In this document: positions 8,430 to 16,517 of the stretch, piece by piece
Layout: each line of letters opens with the position of its first letter
Numbering within the stretch: position 1 is the stretch's first letter
Made by a program: the position numbers and the translations under genes
Source of the DNA: CAJINA01 sp964647585
GTDB lineage: Bacteria > Desulfobacterota > Desulfobacteria > Desulfobacterales > CAJINA01
Direction of reading: 5' to 3'
Length of the DNA: 64,000 bases
Assembly: GCA_964647585.1 (NCBI GenBank)
Contig: CAZYGG010000011.1
Location: 1 to 64,000, forward strand
Notes under the pieces: generated by a model
Seen by the model: the letters and a program-made list of their open reading frames with translations, nothing else
Database searches by the model: none
What the model was told of the DNA's origin: nothing

Positions 8430-9287
8430 TTAAACCTGCACCCGGTATTTTTTGACATACCCGATCGGTTTGTAACTGTGTTTTGCCCGCCGCAGGCCTT
8501 CATTGCCCAGGTCCTGTTCGCGGTTGACGGTGTCGTACTGCTCAGGAAGAATGGAGGCAAACGCCTGGTTTACGAATTGCCATACCCCTTTGTAATCTCC
8601 CACCGCTTTCTCAAAATGGATGATAAAGCTTTTACCCAGGGCATTCTCTTCGCCCAGGGAATAGGCAACGGGGCGGTCTTCCACATAATAGATCCCCCCG
8701 CACAGCTGCAGTTGTTCCGCTTTTTCCAATGCTTCGCGCGCAGCCGCGTAATCACCGGGATCATCGCGGCCGTCCGCCCAGTTTTCGAGAATTTGCAGGG
8801 CGGCCGGGATGTGGCTCTCCAGGAGGGGTTCCCCGGTGTAGGTGTAATTTTTCAAGAAGGCTTTGATCAGGTTGCGTTTTTTGTGAAATTTTCGTCCGGT
8901 AAGTTCCGACAGGTCCCGGCGGGAATAGAGGTAGTCAAAATTGTCCCGGTCTTCCCTGATTTCAAAACCCAGACGCTCCAATTGATCTGCCAGGGATTCG
9001 GGAACACATTTCATGGAGCCGAATTCGTGGAACAACTGATCCAGGAGATTCCTTTCAGGCAGGCCAAAGGGAAGCAGGAAAAAGGGTGTATCGCCATCTT
9101 TGCCGACCAGCACCACCCGGTCTTCAGGCAAACCGGCAACCCGGTAGTGGTGGTCCTGCCTGAAAAGGTACAGGTTTGCAAAGGTAAACTCGGACACCCC
9201 GTCCGGCAATTTTTGGAACCGCGGATGGAGTTCCGGCCGCAGGTCGAGGGTCAATTCGGTAAATTCAGGATATGGGGGTATCAGCAT
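8430..9287 (-). CDS. DUF2156 domain protein (LPG synthase C-terminal-like)
   Basis: This 285-residue protein matches the DUF2156 family, a tandem GNAT-like fold found alone in many anaerobes and fused to membrane domains in phosphatidylglycerol lysyltransferases. Recognisable parts are the N-terminal SEFTFANLYLFR with the YRVAGLPEDR strand, the DNFDYLYSRRDLSELTGRKFHKKRN block (about 136-160), and the C-terminal VNREQDLGNEGLRRAKHSYKP segment. No membrane segment is present, so it is probably a soluble acyl- or aminoacyl-transferase of unknown acceptor. The start has GGAGG 7 nt upstream. It lies 16 nt after the thioesterase gene on the same strand. Confidence 0.85.
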   Translation of the reverse strand: MLIPPYPEFTELTLDLRPELHPRFQKLPDGVSEFTFANLYLFRQDHHYRVAGLPEDRVVLVGKDGDTPFFLLPFGLPERNLLDQLFHEFGSMKCVPESLADQLERLGFEIREDRDNFDYLYSRRDLSELTGRKFHKKRNLIKAFLKNYTYTGEPLLESHIPAALQILENWADGRDDPGDYAAAREALEKAEQLQLCGGIYYVEDRPVAYSLGEENALGKSFIIHFEKAVGDYKGVWQFVNQAFASILPEQYDTVNREQDLGNEGLRRAKHSYKPIGYVKKYRVQV

Positions 9288-9303
9288 CAGGGCGCCTCCA
9301 CTG

Positions 9304-9783
9304 TCATCCGGATGACTTTTTCAGCATGTTCTCAGGCATTAAAACGGCAACCACCTCACCTTTGGCGCAGACCTGACCTCCGGCGCTCACCTCAGCTGTC
9401 ACAACCACTTTGCGCGGTTTGATCTCCTTCACTTTTCCACGGACCTCCAGCGGCCCCTCAATCGGCGTGGGGCGCAGGAAATCGACATGCAGCGATCCGG
9501 TAACAAACCGCAGGGGTGGCTCGGTGCCCATTTCCCTGTTTTCCGCCTGGTAGGCCGCGGCGGACGCAGTGCCGGTGCCGTGGCAGTCAATAATAGAAGC
9601 GATAAGGCCACCGTAAACAAACCCCGGAATGGCGGTGTGATAGGGTTGCGGCGTAATAATGGCCACGCTTTCATCCCCGTCCCAGTAACTTTTGAGCTGC
9701 AGCCCGTGCTCATTGAGATGGCCGCAGCCATAACAGTGGCTCAGGTCATCAGGATAGGTGTCTTGAAATGCTTTCGGGCTCAT
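9304..9783 (-). CDS. PaaI-type hotdog thioesterase
   Basis: The 159-residue protein has the hotdog thioesterase pattern: an N-terminal CYGCG motif (residues 17-21) common in a subgroup of PaaI-like proteins, then HTAIPGFVYGGLIASIIDCHG with the catalytic-helix region near residues 49-69, and the strand SLHVDFLRPTPI. It would hydrolyse an acyl- or aryl-CoA. The neighbourhood with iorAB makes an aryl-CoA substrate plausible but this is inference. AAAGGA precedes the start by 7 nt. A second PaaI-like gene is at 57417. Confidence 0.85.
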   Translation of the reverse strand: MSPKAFQDTYPDDLSHCYGCGHLNEHGLQLKSYWDGDESVAIITPQPYHTAIPGFVYGGLIASIIDCHGTGTASAAAYQAENREMGTEPPLRFVTGSLHVDFLRPTPIEGPLEVRGKVKEIKPRKVVVTAEVSAGGQVCAKGEVVAVLMPENMLKKSSG

Positions 9784-9829
9784 GTTCAGATCCTTTTCAG
9801 TTTTGATAGCGGGTAGAAGGTTTAATTAG

Positions 9830-9890
9830 TGCCCATCCATAAATCCAAGATTTCAGGATAGAGCTATAGGCCGTTAGCGTTTAGCAATTC
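9830..9890. repeat. Half copy of the CCATCCATAAATC element (copy A)
   Basis: The sequence reads CCCATCCATAAATCCAAG, then ATTTCAGGATAGAGC, then the heptamers TTAGCGT and TTAGCAA (9874-9887). It matches one arm of the full 151-bp element at 57824-57974 and the reverse-oriented half copy at 31054-31116. Its end overlaps the last codons and stop of the SRPBCC-like gene. Confidence 0.65.
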
Positions 9891-10165
9891 TGCAGGTAAT
9901 GATTCATCGCTTTCTCCCAGGCCTGCATCGCCGTTTCATAATCATACCGGGTCACGAACCAGGCGGATTCAACCTCCCCGTCACCGGTCACAAAGACGCA
10001 ATCGGGCTCCACTACGCCCGACTCGGAATAGACCACGATGGGGTCCCAGCCCGGGCACCATTCAGCCTCTCTGACCGGGCAATAGAGCGGCATGATTTCG
10101 CCCGGAGTGCCCGCGATGGTTTGAACGTAGGTGCGGGTGACGCGGCTTGGCTTCACTATCTTCAT
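9881..10165 (-). CDS. Short SRPBCC-like protein, probably internally deleted
   Basis: The 94-residue protein starts at ATG 10165 behind AGGGAG; an upstream ATG at 10195 has no ribosome site. The first ~75 residues (TRTYVQTIAGTPGEIMPLYCPVREAEWCPGWDP and the CVFVTGDGE strand) resemble the N-terminal half of SRPBCC (START-like) ligand-binding proteins. The last ~18 residues (AMQAWEKAMNHYLQNC) resemble the C-terminal helix of the same family. The middle sheet of about 60 residues, expected in this fold, is absent. It may be a functional minimal form or a decayed gene. The final codons and stop lie in a TTAGC repeat word. Confidence 0.5.
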   Translation of the reverse strand: MKIVKPSRVTRTYVQTIAGTPGEIMPLYCPVREAEWCPGWDPIVVYSESGVVEPDCVFVTGDGEVESAWFVTRYDYETAMQAWEKAMNHYLQNC

Positions 10166-10309
10166 TTTCGGACTCCCTGCCCTTATCTGTGGCAAAAGGA
10201 AACTAGCCTGAACACTGCAACCGGTGTCGGGTCAAGCTATTTTCCATTCTCCTAACCCGCCATGCTGACATGGGCATTCCCTAAAAATTCACCCCGGCCA
10301 TGCGCCGAA

Positions 10310-10753
10310 TCAGATGATGCTCTTTATCTTTAGAATAAATGTCAGTAGCGATAAACCGGCCGCAATGATTGACAGGGTCGTGGCCAACCGGTATTTTTTA
10401 TTCTCATCTTGCAAAGTCGCCAGAACGGACGCCAGCAAGGCAAAGTGGATGCAGTGGTGGTCTGCCCCTACCCGCATGGCAAACAGGTCTATCCGCATCT
10501 TCGATTTTGTTTGGTCTTTGCCCGTACGCGGCCCTTCTACTTCGTAACCATACCGATTGTTCAGGTGGTAGTAAAGCCGACCGAAAAGGATGTCCACCTC
10601 CATGTCCAGCCGGACGGCCATGTCGTCGATATTGATGGGAACCCATATCTTGGAGGATCTTGGTTTGTCTTCTTCGGTATAGGCGGCATACCGGTCATAG
10701 TACCGTTCGTAAATGGCTGTCAGAATTTTTCTGTCCGTGAGCGGTCTGGGCAT
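10310..10753 (-). CDS. Uncharacterised protein with one C-terminal membrane helix
   Basis: I do not recognise this 147-residue protein. ATG 10753 is preferred because AGGAGG stands 5 nt upstream; a start at 10783 would add 10 residues. The soluble part (about 1-105) is rich in charged and aromatic residues and looks like a folded helical domain with PINIDDMAVRLDMEVDILFG. The C-terminal ~25 residues (ATTLSIIAAGLSLLTFILKI) form one membrane helix, so it is probably a tail-anchored or inner-membrane protein. A 26-codon reading frame with its own ribosome site lies just upstream. Confidence 0.6.
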   Translation of the reverse strand: MPRPLTDRKILTAIYERYYDRYAAYTEEDKPRSSKIWVPINIDDMAVRLDMEVDILFGRLYYHLNNRYGYEVEGPRTGKDQTKSKMRIDLFAMRVGADHHCIHFALLASVLATLQDENKKYRLATTLSIIAAGLSLLTFILKIKSII

Positions 10754-10779
10754 AGGACCCTCCTTTAGGCCAGAGGCAC

Positions 10780-10860
10780 TCACCCTTTCTTTGGGTGGCG
10801 CAGGTAATCGGCGTTGATAGATTTGAGATACTGCCAGTGCGATTTACGGCACCGCTGCAT
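10780..10860 (-). CDS. Possible 26-residue basic peptide
   Basis: A 26-codon frame starts at ATG 10860, five bases after a clear GGAGG, and ends in TGA at 10780. The product begins MQRCRKSHWQYLKSINADYL and ends in a basic tail. Its stop lies 26 nt before the start of the downstream gene (10753), so it could be a leader peptide or a small protein of the same operon. It is too short for homology by eye; the ribosome site is the only support. Confidence 0.35.
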   Translation of the reverse strand: MQRCRKSHWQYLKSINADYLRHPKKG

Positions 10861-10887
10861 GCGAGCCTCCATACAGCACCGGAAAGA

Positions 10888-11631
10888 TCATTTAAAATAA
10901 TCTTCTATTATCCCGGCGGCGATTCCCGAATTAACCATCTCCCGCAGTTTGCCTTCCAGGATATGGCGTTTTAGATAGAGCTCAGATTTTCGGGACACGG
11001 CAAAATAGACCTCCATCTTTTTATCATAGGCCCAATGTGCCTTTTCAATTGCCTTTGCCAATTCCGGATTCCGGGATAGCAGATAGTCCCCGGTTTCCCG
11101 GGTAAGGATAAACGCATCCAAACGTCCCGCCCTGACCATCCGAAGGCCTTGCATTTCATGGCTCACTTCATACTTTTTGATATGGGTATTATCTTGGAAG
11201 GCATCGAAATATTCTGCACCCCGTATCACCCCGACAGTCTTACTTTCAAAATCTCTCAGTTCCCGGTAATTCCCCCCGCTTCCCTTCAGGACAAAAAATG
11301 CTTTTATGGATTTGGTTTTGTAAGGCGGTTGCAGGTAATAGAGGTAGGTTTCGCGCTCTTTTTTGTGGATGACGCCGCTTATAAAATCACCCGTCCCGTT
11401 TTGCATCATGGACAGGCACCGTTTCCAGGGAAATAGCTTGAAGACAGGTTTGGCACCTATCTTTCCGAGGAGGTGATCGGTTAAAGCGATATCGATCCCG
11501 CCGATGACCGATTTACCGGCAACAATCTTCCAGGGAGGATAATCATCCACTGGTACCAGGACGTCTTCACAATACCCGTGAGCAGTAAAAAGTATCAGGC
11601 AGGTCTGAACAATTGCATACCATCTGAACAT
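10888..11631 (-). CDS. Periplasmic solute-binding protein, family 3-like
   Basis: The 247-residue protein starts with a signal peptide (about residues 1-21, ending in HGYCE). It then shows the bilobed family 3 pattern: VDDYPPWKI, GGIDIALTDHLLGKIGAKPVF, and a later SKTVGVIRGAEYFDAF block. No ABC permease or ATPase gene is adjacent, so it may be an orphan sensor or binding protein rather than a transporter part; many Desulfobacterota carry such orphans. It begins downstream of the broken exporter gene on the same strand. The ligand cannot be inferred. Confidence 0.8.
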   Translation of the reverse strand: MFRWYAIVQTCLILFTAHGYCEDVLVPVDDYPPWKIVAGKSVIGGIDIALTDHLLGKIGAKPVFKLFPWKRCLSMMQNGTGDFISGVIHKKERETYLYYLQPPYKTKSIKAFFVLKGSGGNYRELRDFESKTVGVIRGAEYFDAFQDNTHIKKYEVSHEMQGLRMVRAGRLDAFILTRETGDYLLSRNPELAKAIEKAHWAYDKKMEVYFAVSRKSELYLKRHILEGKLREMVNSGIAAGIIEDYFK

Positions 11632-11702
11632 TTTCGGCAGTCCTTGTATGCACCGGATTGTTTAAGATCGTGCGGGCAGCCAGTGGGAATAATACCACTA
11701 AT

Positions 11703-11823
11703 GGGGGGCGAGTTCAACCAGTTGCGCCGGCGCATCGAAAAGATGGTCAGGTTTTTCCCGGACCAGTTCCGCCCGGCTGCCGAAGCCCCACAGGACCCCG
11801 AAGGCATACCGCTTCTCTGTTAA
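11703..11823 (+). pseudogene. Possible C-terminal gene remnant
   Basis: On the plus strand a short open segment encodes a protein-like tail (GGEFNQLRRRIEKMVRFF, then PDQFRPAAEAPQDPEG) ending in TAA at 11823. There is no ribosome site or upstream gene body. It looks like the surviving end of a deleted gene, in the same decayed zone as the MMPL pseudogene. I do not recognise the family. Confidence 0.25.
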
Positions 11824-13049
11824 GTGTTTTGGAAAACCTTCCGGGCCATACTTTTGTCCCTGTAGATCAAGGCCAGCAGGGCGGGTACGATAAAAAAATC
11901 AGCTGCCAGGGCAAACAGGACGCCGCATCCGGCCAGGAGCCCGAAACGGGTGTTGCAGGCCAGATAGGACGTCAGGTAGATAAAGAAACCGCCGCAGAGC
12001 ACCAGGCTGGTGATGACCAGGGCCCTTCCGGTGGAATGCAGGGTTTCATTCACCGCGGCAGCGACATTCCCGGTCTCATCATAGGCCCGACGAAAATGGT
12101 GCAGGAAATGTTTGGTAATCTGTACAAACAGGGACATATGGCCGGTCAGCCATACGCGCTCATCCGGAAACTGCCGGTTGAGATAGGTGGTGACCGTATC
12201 CACGTAGTCCTTGTAGAGTACGGAGTCGGTAAAAGGGGCCAGGATCGACATCCGCCCGGTTCGGTAGGTGCTGTCGGTCACCTCCTCGAGATCGTCGCTA
12301 CCGCTGGACTCAAACAGAATAAGCTCCTGGGCTATCTTCTGCCGGGTATCCGGCAGAAGGTACGCAGAATCTGGATTGCATTGGTGATGGGGATATCTAC
12401 CATGGCCATAATCCCCATGGAGGCGGTCAGGGATAGAAACACAATCAGCAGTGGATAGACCACCCCGGAAAGCCTGCGAAACAAAATCGCCAGAAAAACA
12501 ACAATGATCGCAAAGGAGAGCGGGATCATCGTTCCCAGATCTTTTTCGATACCTTTCTGGATCTCTGCCACAAACGCCGGGGTCCCGCCGTAGTAAAATT
12601 CAATCCAGGGCCCGCTGCAGTTCGTCAGCTGACTTCGGCGGCCTTTCCATCAATTCTTCTACGATAAGGGTGTCACCTTCAGCCCGGGTGATGCGGCCGT
12701 TGATCAGACTGTTGATATCGTCTAAATAGGGCACCGCATCGGCCAGTTCATGATGCAGGCGGTGCAGGGTGGTAAAGAACTTCAAGCCGAAGCCATCTTT
12801 CGGTTTCAAGGCGATGATGAACATGTCGTCCTGCCCAAATGAGTCCCTGAAACTGTTGTAGGCAATCAGGGTGGGGTCATCGTCGTGGAAAAAACTCTCA
12901 TCCCGGGTGTCAATTCTCAGACCGGCCATCTGAGCGGCCAGGGCCCCCGACAGGAGCAGCATCCCGACCAGCACAACATATTTCCACCTGATCACCAGGG
13001 CGGTCATGTCAGTAAAAAGCTTCTCAATGTGTTTGTGAATCTTTGCCAA
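11820..13049 (-). pseudogene. Broken MMPL/RND-type exporter
   Basis: Three consecutive frames read as parts of one MMPL/RND (HAE3-like) exporter of normally about 800 residues. 13049-12600 encodes the N-terminus, first membrane helix and periplasmic loop start. 12571-12332 encodes the loop end and helices with LAILFRRLSG and PITNAIQIL. 12281-11820 encodes the second periplasmic end and C-terminal helices. Sequence expected between the parts is missing. The third part also has an in-frame junction (TGHMSLFVQIT directly followed by KHFLHHFRRAYDET) that skips several helices. Total length is only ~1.2 kb. The adjacent TetR gene probably once controlled it. Confidence 0.75.
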
Positions 13050-13059
13050 TCGTCCTCTT

Positions 13060-13671
13060 TTACGTCTCTGGGGCGTTTCTAATGCCGTCCATGTATTGTC
13101 TCACCATCGCACTTAGTGTCGCTACAGCCGCCTGCGGTGTCATAGCCGGATCCCGAAAAAAAGCCATTAAAGATAGAAAGTACAAAGCGGCAAAATTGTA
13201 GGCGGCAATCTTGGTATCTACATTTACCCGCACTGTACCCAAATGCTTCTCCTTCCGGATCATGGTTCTGACAAAGTCCAGGAATACCTCCATTTGCGCA
13301 GAGAGGTGCGGGCTTTCGGTATCCGGCTGATAGGCTGTATTTCCTAACAGGGCCCGGTAGAGATCCCGGTTTTTGGCGTAGAAGAAAAACATGGCTTCCC
13401 ATATATGCATGATGCGTGCGTGCAGATCACCCTCCGGCGGCAGCGTTTCTATCGCCTGGCCGATATTGCGCTCGATATCTTCATACAAGGCTGTCTCCAT
13501 CAGGGCCGTTTTGCTTTTGTAGTGCACCACTAAAGAGGCCGGTGAAACGCCGGCCGTTTTGGCTATCTCCCGCAGGGTACACTGCTCCACGCCTTTAGAC
13601 AGAAACATTTTTCTGGCAGCATCGAGTATCATTTGACGTGTTTCACGTTTGGCTGCTTCGCGTCTGTTCAT
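13060..13671 (-). CDS. TetR/AcrR family transcriptional regulator
   Basis: The 203-residue protein has a TetR N-terminal helix-turn-helix: RQMILDAARKMFLSKG, then TLREIAKTAGVSPASLVVHYKSK (about residues 12-52), and a ligand-binding C-terminal domain. ATG 13671 is chosen because GGAG lies just upstream; an in-frame ATG at 13689 would sit inside the palindromic operator. It is transcribed toward the broken exporter, 10 nt away, so the pair was probably an efflux pump and its repressor. With the pump decayed, the regulator may be a leftover or control other genes. Confidence 0.88.
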   Translation of the reverse strand: MNRREAAKRETRQMILDAARKMFLSKGVEQCTLREIAKTAGVSPASLVVHYKSKTALMETALYEDIERNIGQAIETLPPEGDLHARIMHIWEAMFFFYAKNRDLYRALLGNTAYQPDTESPHLSAQMEVFLDFVRTMIRKEKHLGTVRVNVDTKIAAYNFAALYFLSLMAFFRDPAMTPQAAVATLSAMVRQYMDGIRNAPET

Positions 13672-13683
13672 TACCGCTCCATT

Positions 13684-13710
13684 AAACATGTTTTATAATT
13701 AAACATGTTT
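13684..13710. promoter_or_regulatory. Twin palindromic operator of the TetR gene
   Basis: The 10-bp palindrome AAACATGTTT occurs twice, at 13684-13693 and 13701-13710, with centres 17 bp apart. TATAAT-like sequence lies between them. The pair stands immediately upstream of the TetR start (13671), which is the usual place for an autoregulatory operator bound by two dimers. Confidence 0.6.
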
Positions 13711-13853
13711 ATACTGCGTGGCTGTTTATTACAACTGGAAAATAGACCGGTTAGAGATTTTTCAGTTAACCTGTATAAATCCTTGCGCCCGGACAATTAT
13801 TTATACTATTGGAATGTAAGGAAATAAACGTTTCAATCCAAGGCAATATAAAA

Positions 13854-14555
13854 ATGTCGAAATCAGACAATGACCTTACCCTGAACGATAGGACGGCTTT
13901 CTTCGAAACCGCCATGATATTTGAGGGGCTGGATTCGGAAGCGGCCCGCGAAATTTCCAGCCTGGCCTTTACCAGAACCTATACCAAGGGCGAAACCATA
14001 TTCACTCCGCTGGATCCCAGTTGCCATTTCTTTCTGGTGAAAGCCGGGCTGGTAAAGGTGTCGATCTATTCAGCCTCGGGATTCAAACTCACTTACCTGC
14101 TGGCTGAACATGGCGAACCGTTGAATCTCGTGAGCCCCTTTACCTGCTCCCTGCGTTCAACCGCTGCCGAAGCCTTGGCAGATGTCCAGTTGGTTTGCAT
14201 AAAACAGAAAGACTTCCTGCCTTTTGTACGCAAGCATCCTCAACTGATCATCAACGCCGTCTCTATCCTGGGGAAAGCAGTCGACAGCGCCAACCTGCGC
14301 ATTATCGACCTGATTGAAAAACGGGTTGAAGATCGCCTTGCACGGGTACTCTATACCCTGTATTCCAAATTCGGGGCGCAGGTGGCATTTACCAGCTTCG
14401 AACTTGCGGCCCTGACCGGCACTACTTCTGAATCCACTCTCAGGGCGCTGGGCAGTCTGCGCGAGAAAGGTCTGATCAGATCCGAACGTGGTCAGACAAT
14501 CATCCTTGACCCTGCCGGGCTTATTCCCAAGGAAAAGGAAACGCTCTGGCTCTGA
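13854..14555 (+). CDS. Crp/Fnr family transcriptional regulator
   Basis: The 233-residue protein has an N-terminal cNMP-binding-like beta-roll (about 20-135, with KGETIFTPLDPSCHFFLVKAGLVKV) and a C-terminal winged helix-turn-helix (about 175-225, FTSFELAALTGTTSESTLRALGSL). It lacks the N-terminal cysteine cluster of FNR. The recognition helix TSESTLRAL keeps the glutamate and arginine typical of the family. ATG 13854 is preferred over 13809, which has no ribosome site. It lies upstream of the PaaK-like gene, with a dyad between them (14583-14600) that has FNR-type geometry, so it may control that gene and the TRAP system. Confidence 0.87.
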   Translation: MSKSDNDLTLNDRTAFFETAMIFEGLDSEAAREISSLAFTRTYTKGETIFTPLDPSCHFFLVKAGLVKVSIYSASGFKLTYLLAEHGEPLNLVSPFTCSLRSTAAEALADVQLVCIKQKDFLPFVRKHPQLIINAVSILGKAVDSANLRIIDLIEKRVEDRLARVLYTLYSKFGAQVAFTSFELAALTGTTSESTLRALGSLREKGLIRSERGQTIILDPAGLIPKEKETLWL

Positions 14556-14582
14556 AGATCTATCTTCCGATTCTTCTGTTCT

Positions 14583-14600
14583 CTATGACAGCCGTCATAG
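14583..14600. promoter_or_regulatory. FNR-geometry dyad upstream of the CoA ligase
   Basis: CTATGAC-AGCC-GTCATAG is a perfect 7-bp dyad with a 4-bp spacer; extended by one base on each side it still pairs. Five-base half-sites separated by four bases are the layout used by FNR-like regulators. It lies 27 bp after the Crp/Fnr gene stop and 180 bp before the CoA ligase start. It could also be a weak terminator stem. Confidence 0.4.
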
Positions 14601-14780
14601 ACGGATAGGATCAAAAGTGCTTTAGTGTGTCCGGGCAGGAGAGACGCATCCCAATCCGCACCTACATTTGCCAACCGTTTCCAAGGGTTGCTTCCCCTGC
14701 CGCTCCAACTGAATTAAATCCAACCCTTTTGTCAGCAAGCCCTTTTTGTTTTGTTAAAATTGCCACATTTGGAGGCCTAT

Positions 14781-16115
14781 GTGAATGCAACACCTTACTG
14801 GAATCCCCTGCTGGAAACCCTTCCACGCGAGAAACTAAAAACCCTGCAGTTGAAAAAATTCAGGCGCATTTTCAAATGGGCCTACGATCATTCAGTTTTC
14901 CACCGCAGCCTCTATGACCAGGCCGGTATCACACCTGCAGACATCCGTAGCCTGAAGGATGTCCGGGCCGTGCCTAAAGTTGAGAAATCCATGATGCAGT
15001 CGATCCAGCGCAAGGACCCGTTTCCCTACGGTGATGCCTTGTGCGTACCCCTTGAAGAGGTATCGGAATTCAGGCAAACCAGTGGCACAACCGGTCAGCC
15101 CGTCTACCAGGCCGATACCTGGCAAGACTGGGAATGGTGGGCCGAGTGCTGGTCTTATATTCTCTGGGCCCAGGGATACCGTCCGACGGACCGGGTATTT
15201 ATCCCTTTCGGTTACAATATTTTCGTCGCCTTCTGGGCAGGACACTATGCCGCCGAAAAACTGGGCTGTGAGGTGGTACCCGGAGGGGTTCTGGATACAC
15301 AGTCCCGGATCTTAAAAATTCAAGAATTGAAAGCAACCGCCATGATGGCGACCCCGACCTATGTATTGGGGATGGCGGATACCGCCATTACAAAAATGGA
15401 CATCGATCCGACTGCTTTGGGCATTTCAAAAATCACCTGCGCCGGGGAACCCGGCGCCTGCATTCCGGCAACAAAAAAACGGATGGAAAAAGCCTGGAAC
15501 GCGAAAGTGTACGATCATGCCGGTGCCACCGAAATCGGCGCGTGGTCTTACGAATGCAGCCATCAACCCGGCGGCCTGCATGTCAACGAGGCTTTTTTCC
15601 TGGTGGAAATTGAGGACATTGAAACGGGTGAAATCATAGAAGAGCCTGGACGAAGGGGCAAAATGGTCATCACCGCCCTGGACCGGATGGCCCAGCCTTG
15701 TATCCGCTTTGACGCCAAGGATGTGATTGAATGGGATGACAAACCCTGCGACTGCGGCCGCACTTTCCGACTGATAAAAGGCGGTGTCATCGGTCGTTCT
15801 GACAGCATTACCAAAGTAAAGGGCGTTCTGCTCGCTCCGGCAGCCATTGAAGAGGTGGTCAGGAGCATTGATGATCTCGGAGATGAGTACGAAGTGATCG
15901 TCGACAAACTCGGGGACATTGACCGGATTAAACTCAAAGTTGAGCTGCAGCCGGGCACCGAGGACCGTGTAAAGGAGATAGAAACCCGGCTGAAAGATCA
16001 GTTACGACTAAAAACCAACCTGGGCTACCGGATCGATTTTTTCGATTATGGCCGCTTGCCGCGTTACGAGGTGAAAGCCAAACGATTTAAAGACCTTCGA
16101 AAGGTAAAAAGATGA
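14781..16115 (+). CDS. PaaK-like phenylacetate-CoA ligase family protein
   Basis: This AMP-forming ligase (444 residues) resembles phenylacetate-CoA ligases, activating an aromatic or other carboxylate to its CoA ester. Visible motifs are the P-loop-like FRQTSGTTGQPVY (about 106-118), the YDHAGATEIGAW adenylate motif (about 243-254), and the RSDSITKVKG region near 345. I chose GTG 14781 with GGAGG 5 nt upstream over TTG 14751; the resulting start (MNATPYWNPLLETLPRE) matches the family. It overlaps the next small gene by ATGA. A TRAP transporter follows, suggesting import and activation of the same acid; the substrate is unknown. Confidence 0.88.
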   Translation: MNATPYWNPLLETLPREKLKTLQLKKFRRIFKWAYDHSVFHRSLYDQAGITPADIRSLKDVRAVPKVEKSMMQSIQRKDPFPYGDALCVPLEEVSEFRQTSGTTGQPVYQADTWQDWEWWAECWSYILWAQGYRPTDRVFIPFGYNIFVAFWAGHYAAEKLGCEVVPGGVLDTQSRILKIQELKATAMMATPTYVLGMADTAITKMDIDPTALGISKITCAGEPGACIPATKKRMEKAWNAKVYDHAGATEIGAWSYECSHQPGGLHVNEAFFLVEIEDIETGEIIEEPGRRGKMVITALDRMAQPCIRFDAKDVIEWDDKPCDCGRTFRLIKGGVIGRSDSITKVKGVLLAPAAIEEVVRSIDDLGDEYEVIVDKLGDIDRIKLKVELQPGTEDRVKEIETRLKDQLRLKTNLGYRIDFFDYGRLPRYEVKAKRFKDLRKVKR

Positions 16116-16312
16116 CGGATAATGATAACGTATACAGTCAGTTAAATGAGCAGATCAAGCAATTGAAATCCTCTGCGGATATTCTGGGTGAAACCGGGAA
16201 GGAGATCCCGGCTGTTGCGCGCAACATTGTCCGGATTAAGGCCAGTGTGAAAATGCTGGAATTGAACATTGTCGACGTCCTGGAGATCACAGGAAATAAT
16301 ATGAAAACTTGA
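16112..16312 (+). CDS. Small helical protein of unknown function
   Basis: The 66-residue protein begins inside the stop codon of the CoA ligase (ATGA overlap), which strongly suggests real translation. It is predicted to be mostly helical, with no cysteine and no membrane helix: an N-terminal SQLNEQIKQLKSSADILGETG helix and a second helix from RIKASVKMLELNIVDVLEI. I do not recognise a family. It may be an accessory subunit or regulator of the ligase. Confidence 0.65.
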   Translation: MTDNDNVYSQLNEQIKQLKSSADILGETGKEIPAVARNIVRIKASVKMLELNIVDVLEITGNNMKT

Positions 16313-16517
16313 ATTATAAAAAATTATATAGTAGCTACATTTTAGCTTTTACTAAGCAGGCTCAGATTCTGCTCGACGAGACGGCAGACACCGTTACAAA
16401 ATGAAAGTAGTACATGGCAACACAGCGTTTTCTATGGGTCATATTTGAAACACCGGGAAATACGAACCGTGTCCGTTAGTAGTATATAACCGTATTCTTA
16501 CAAAAGGAGGGTTCACG

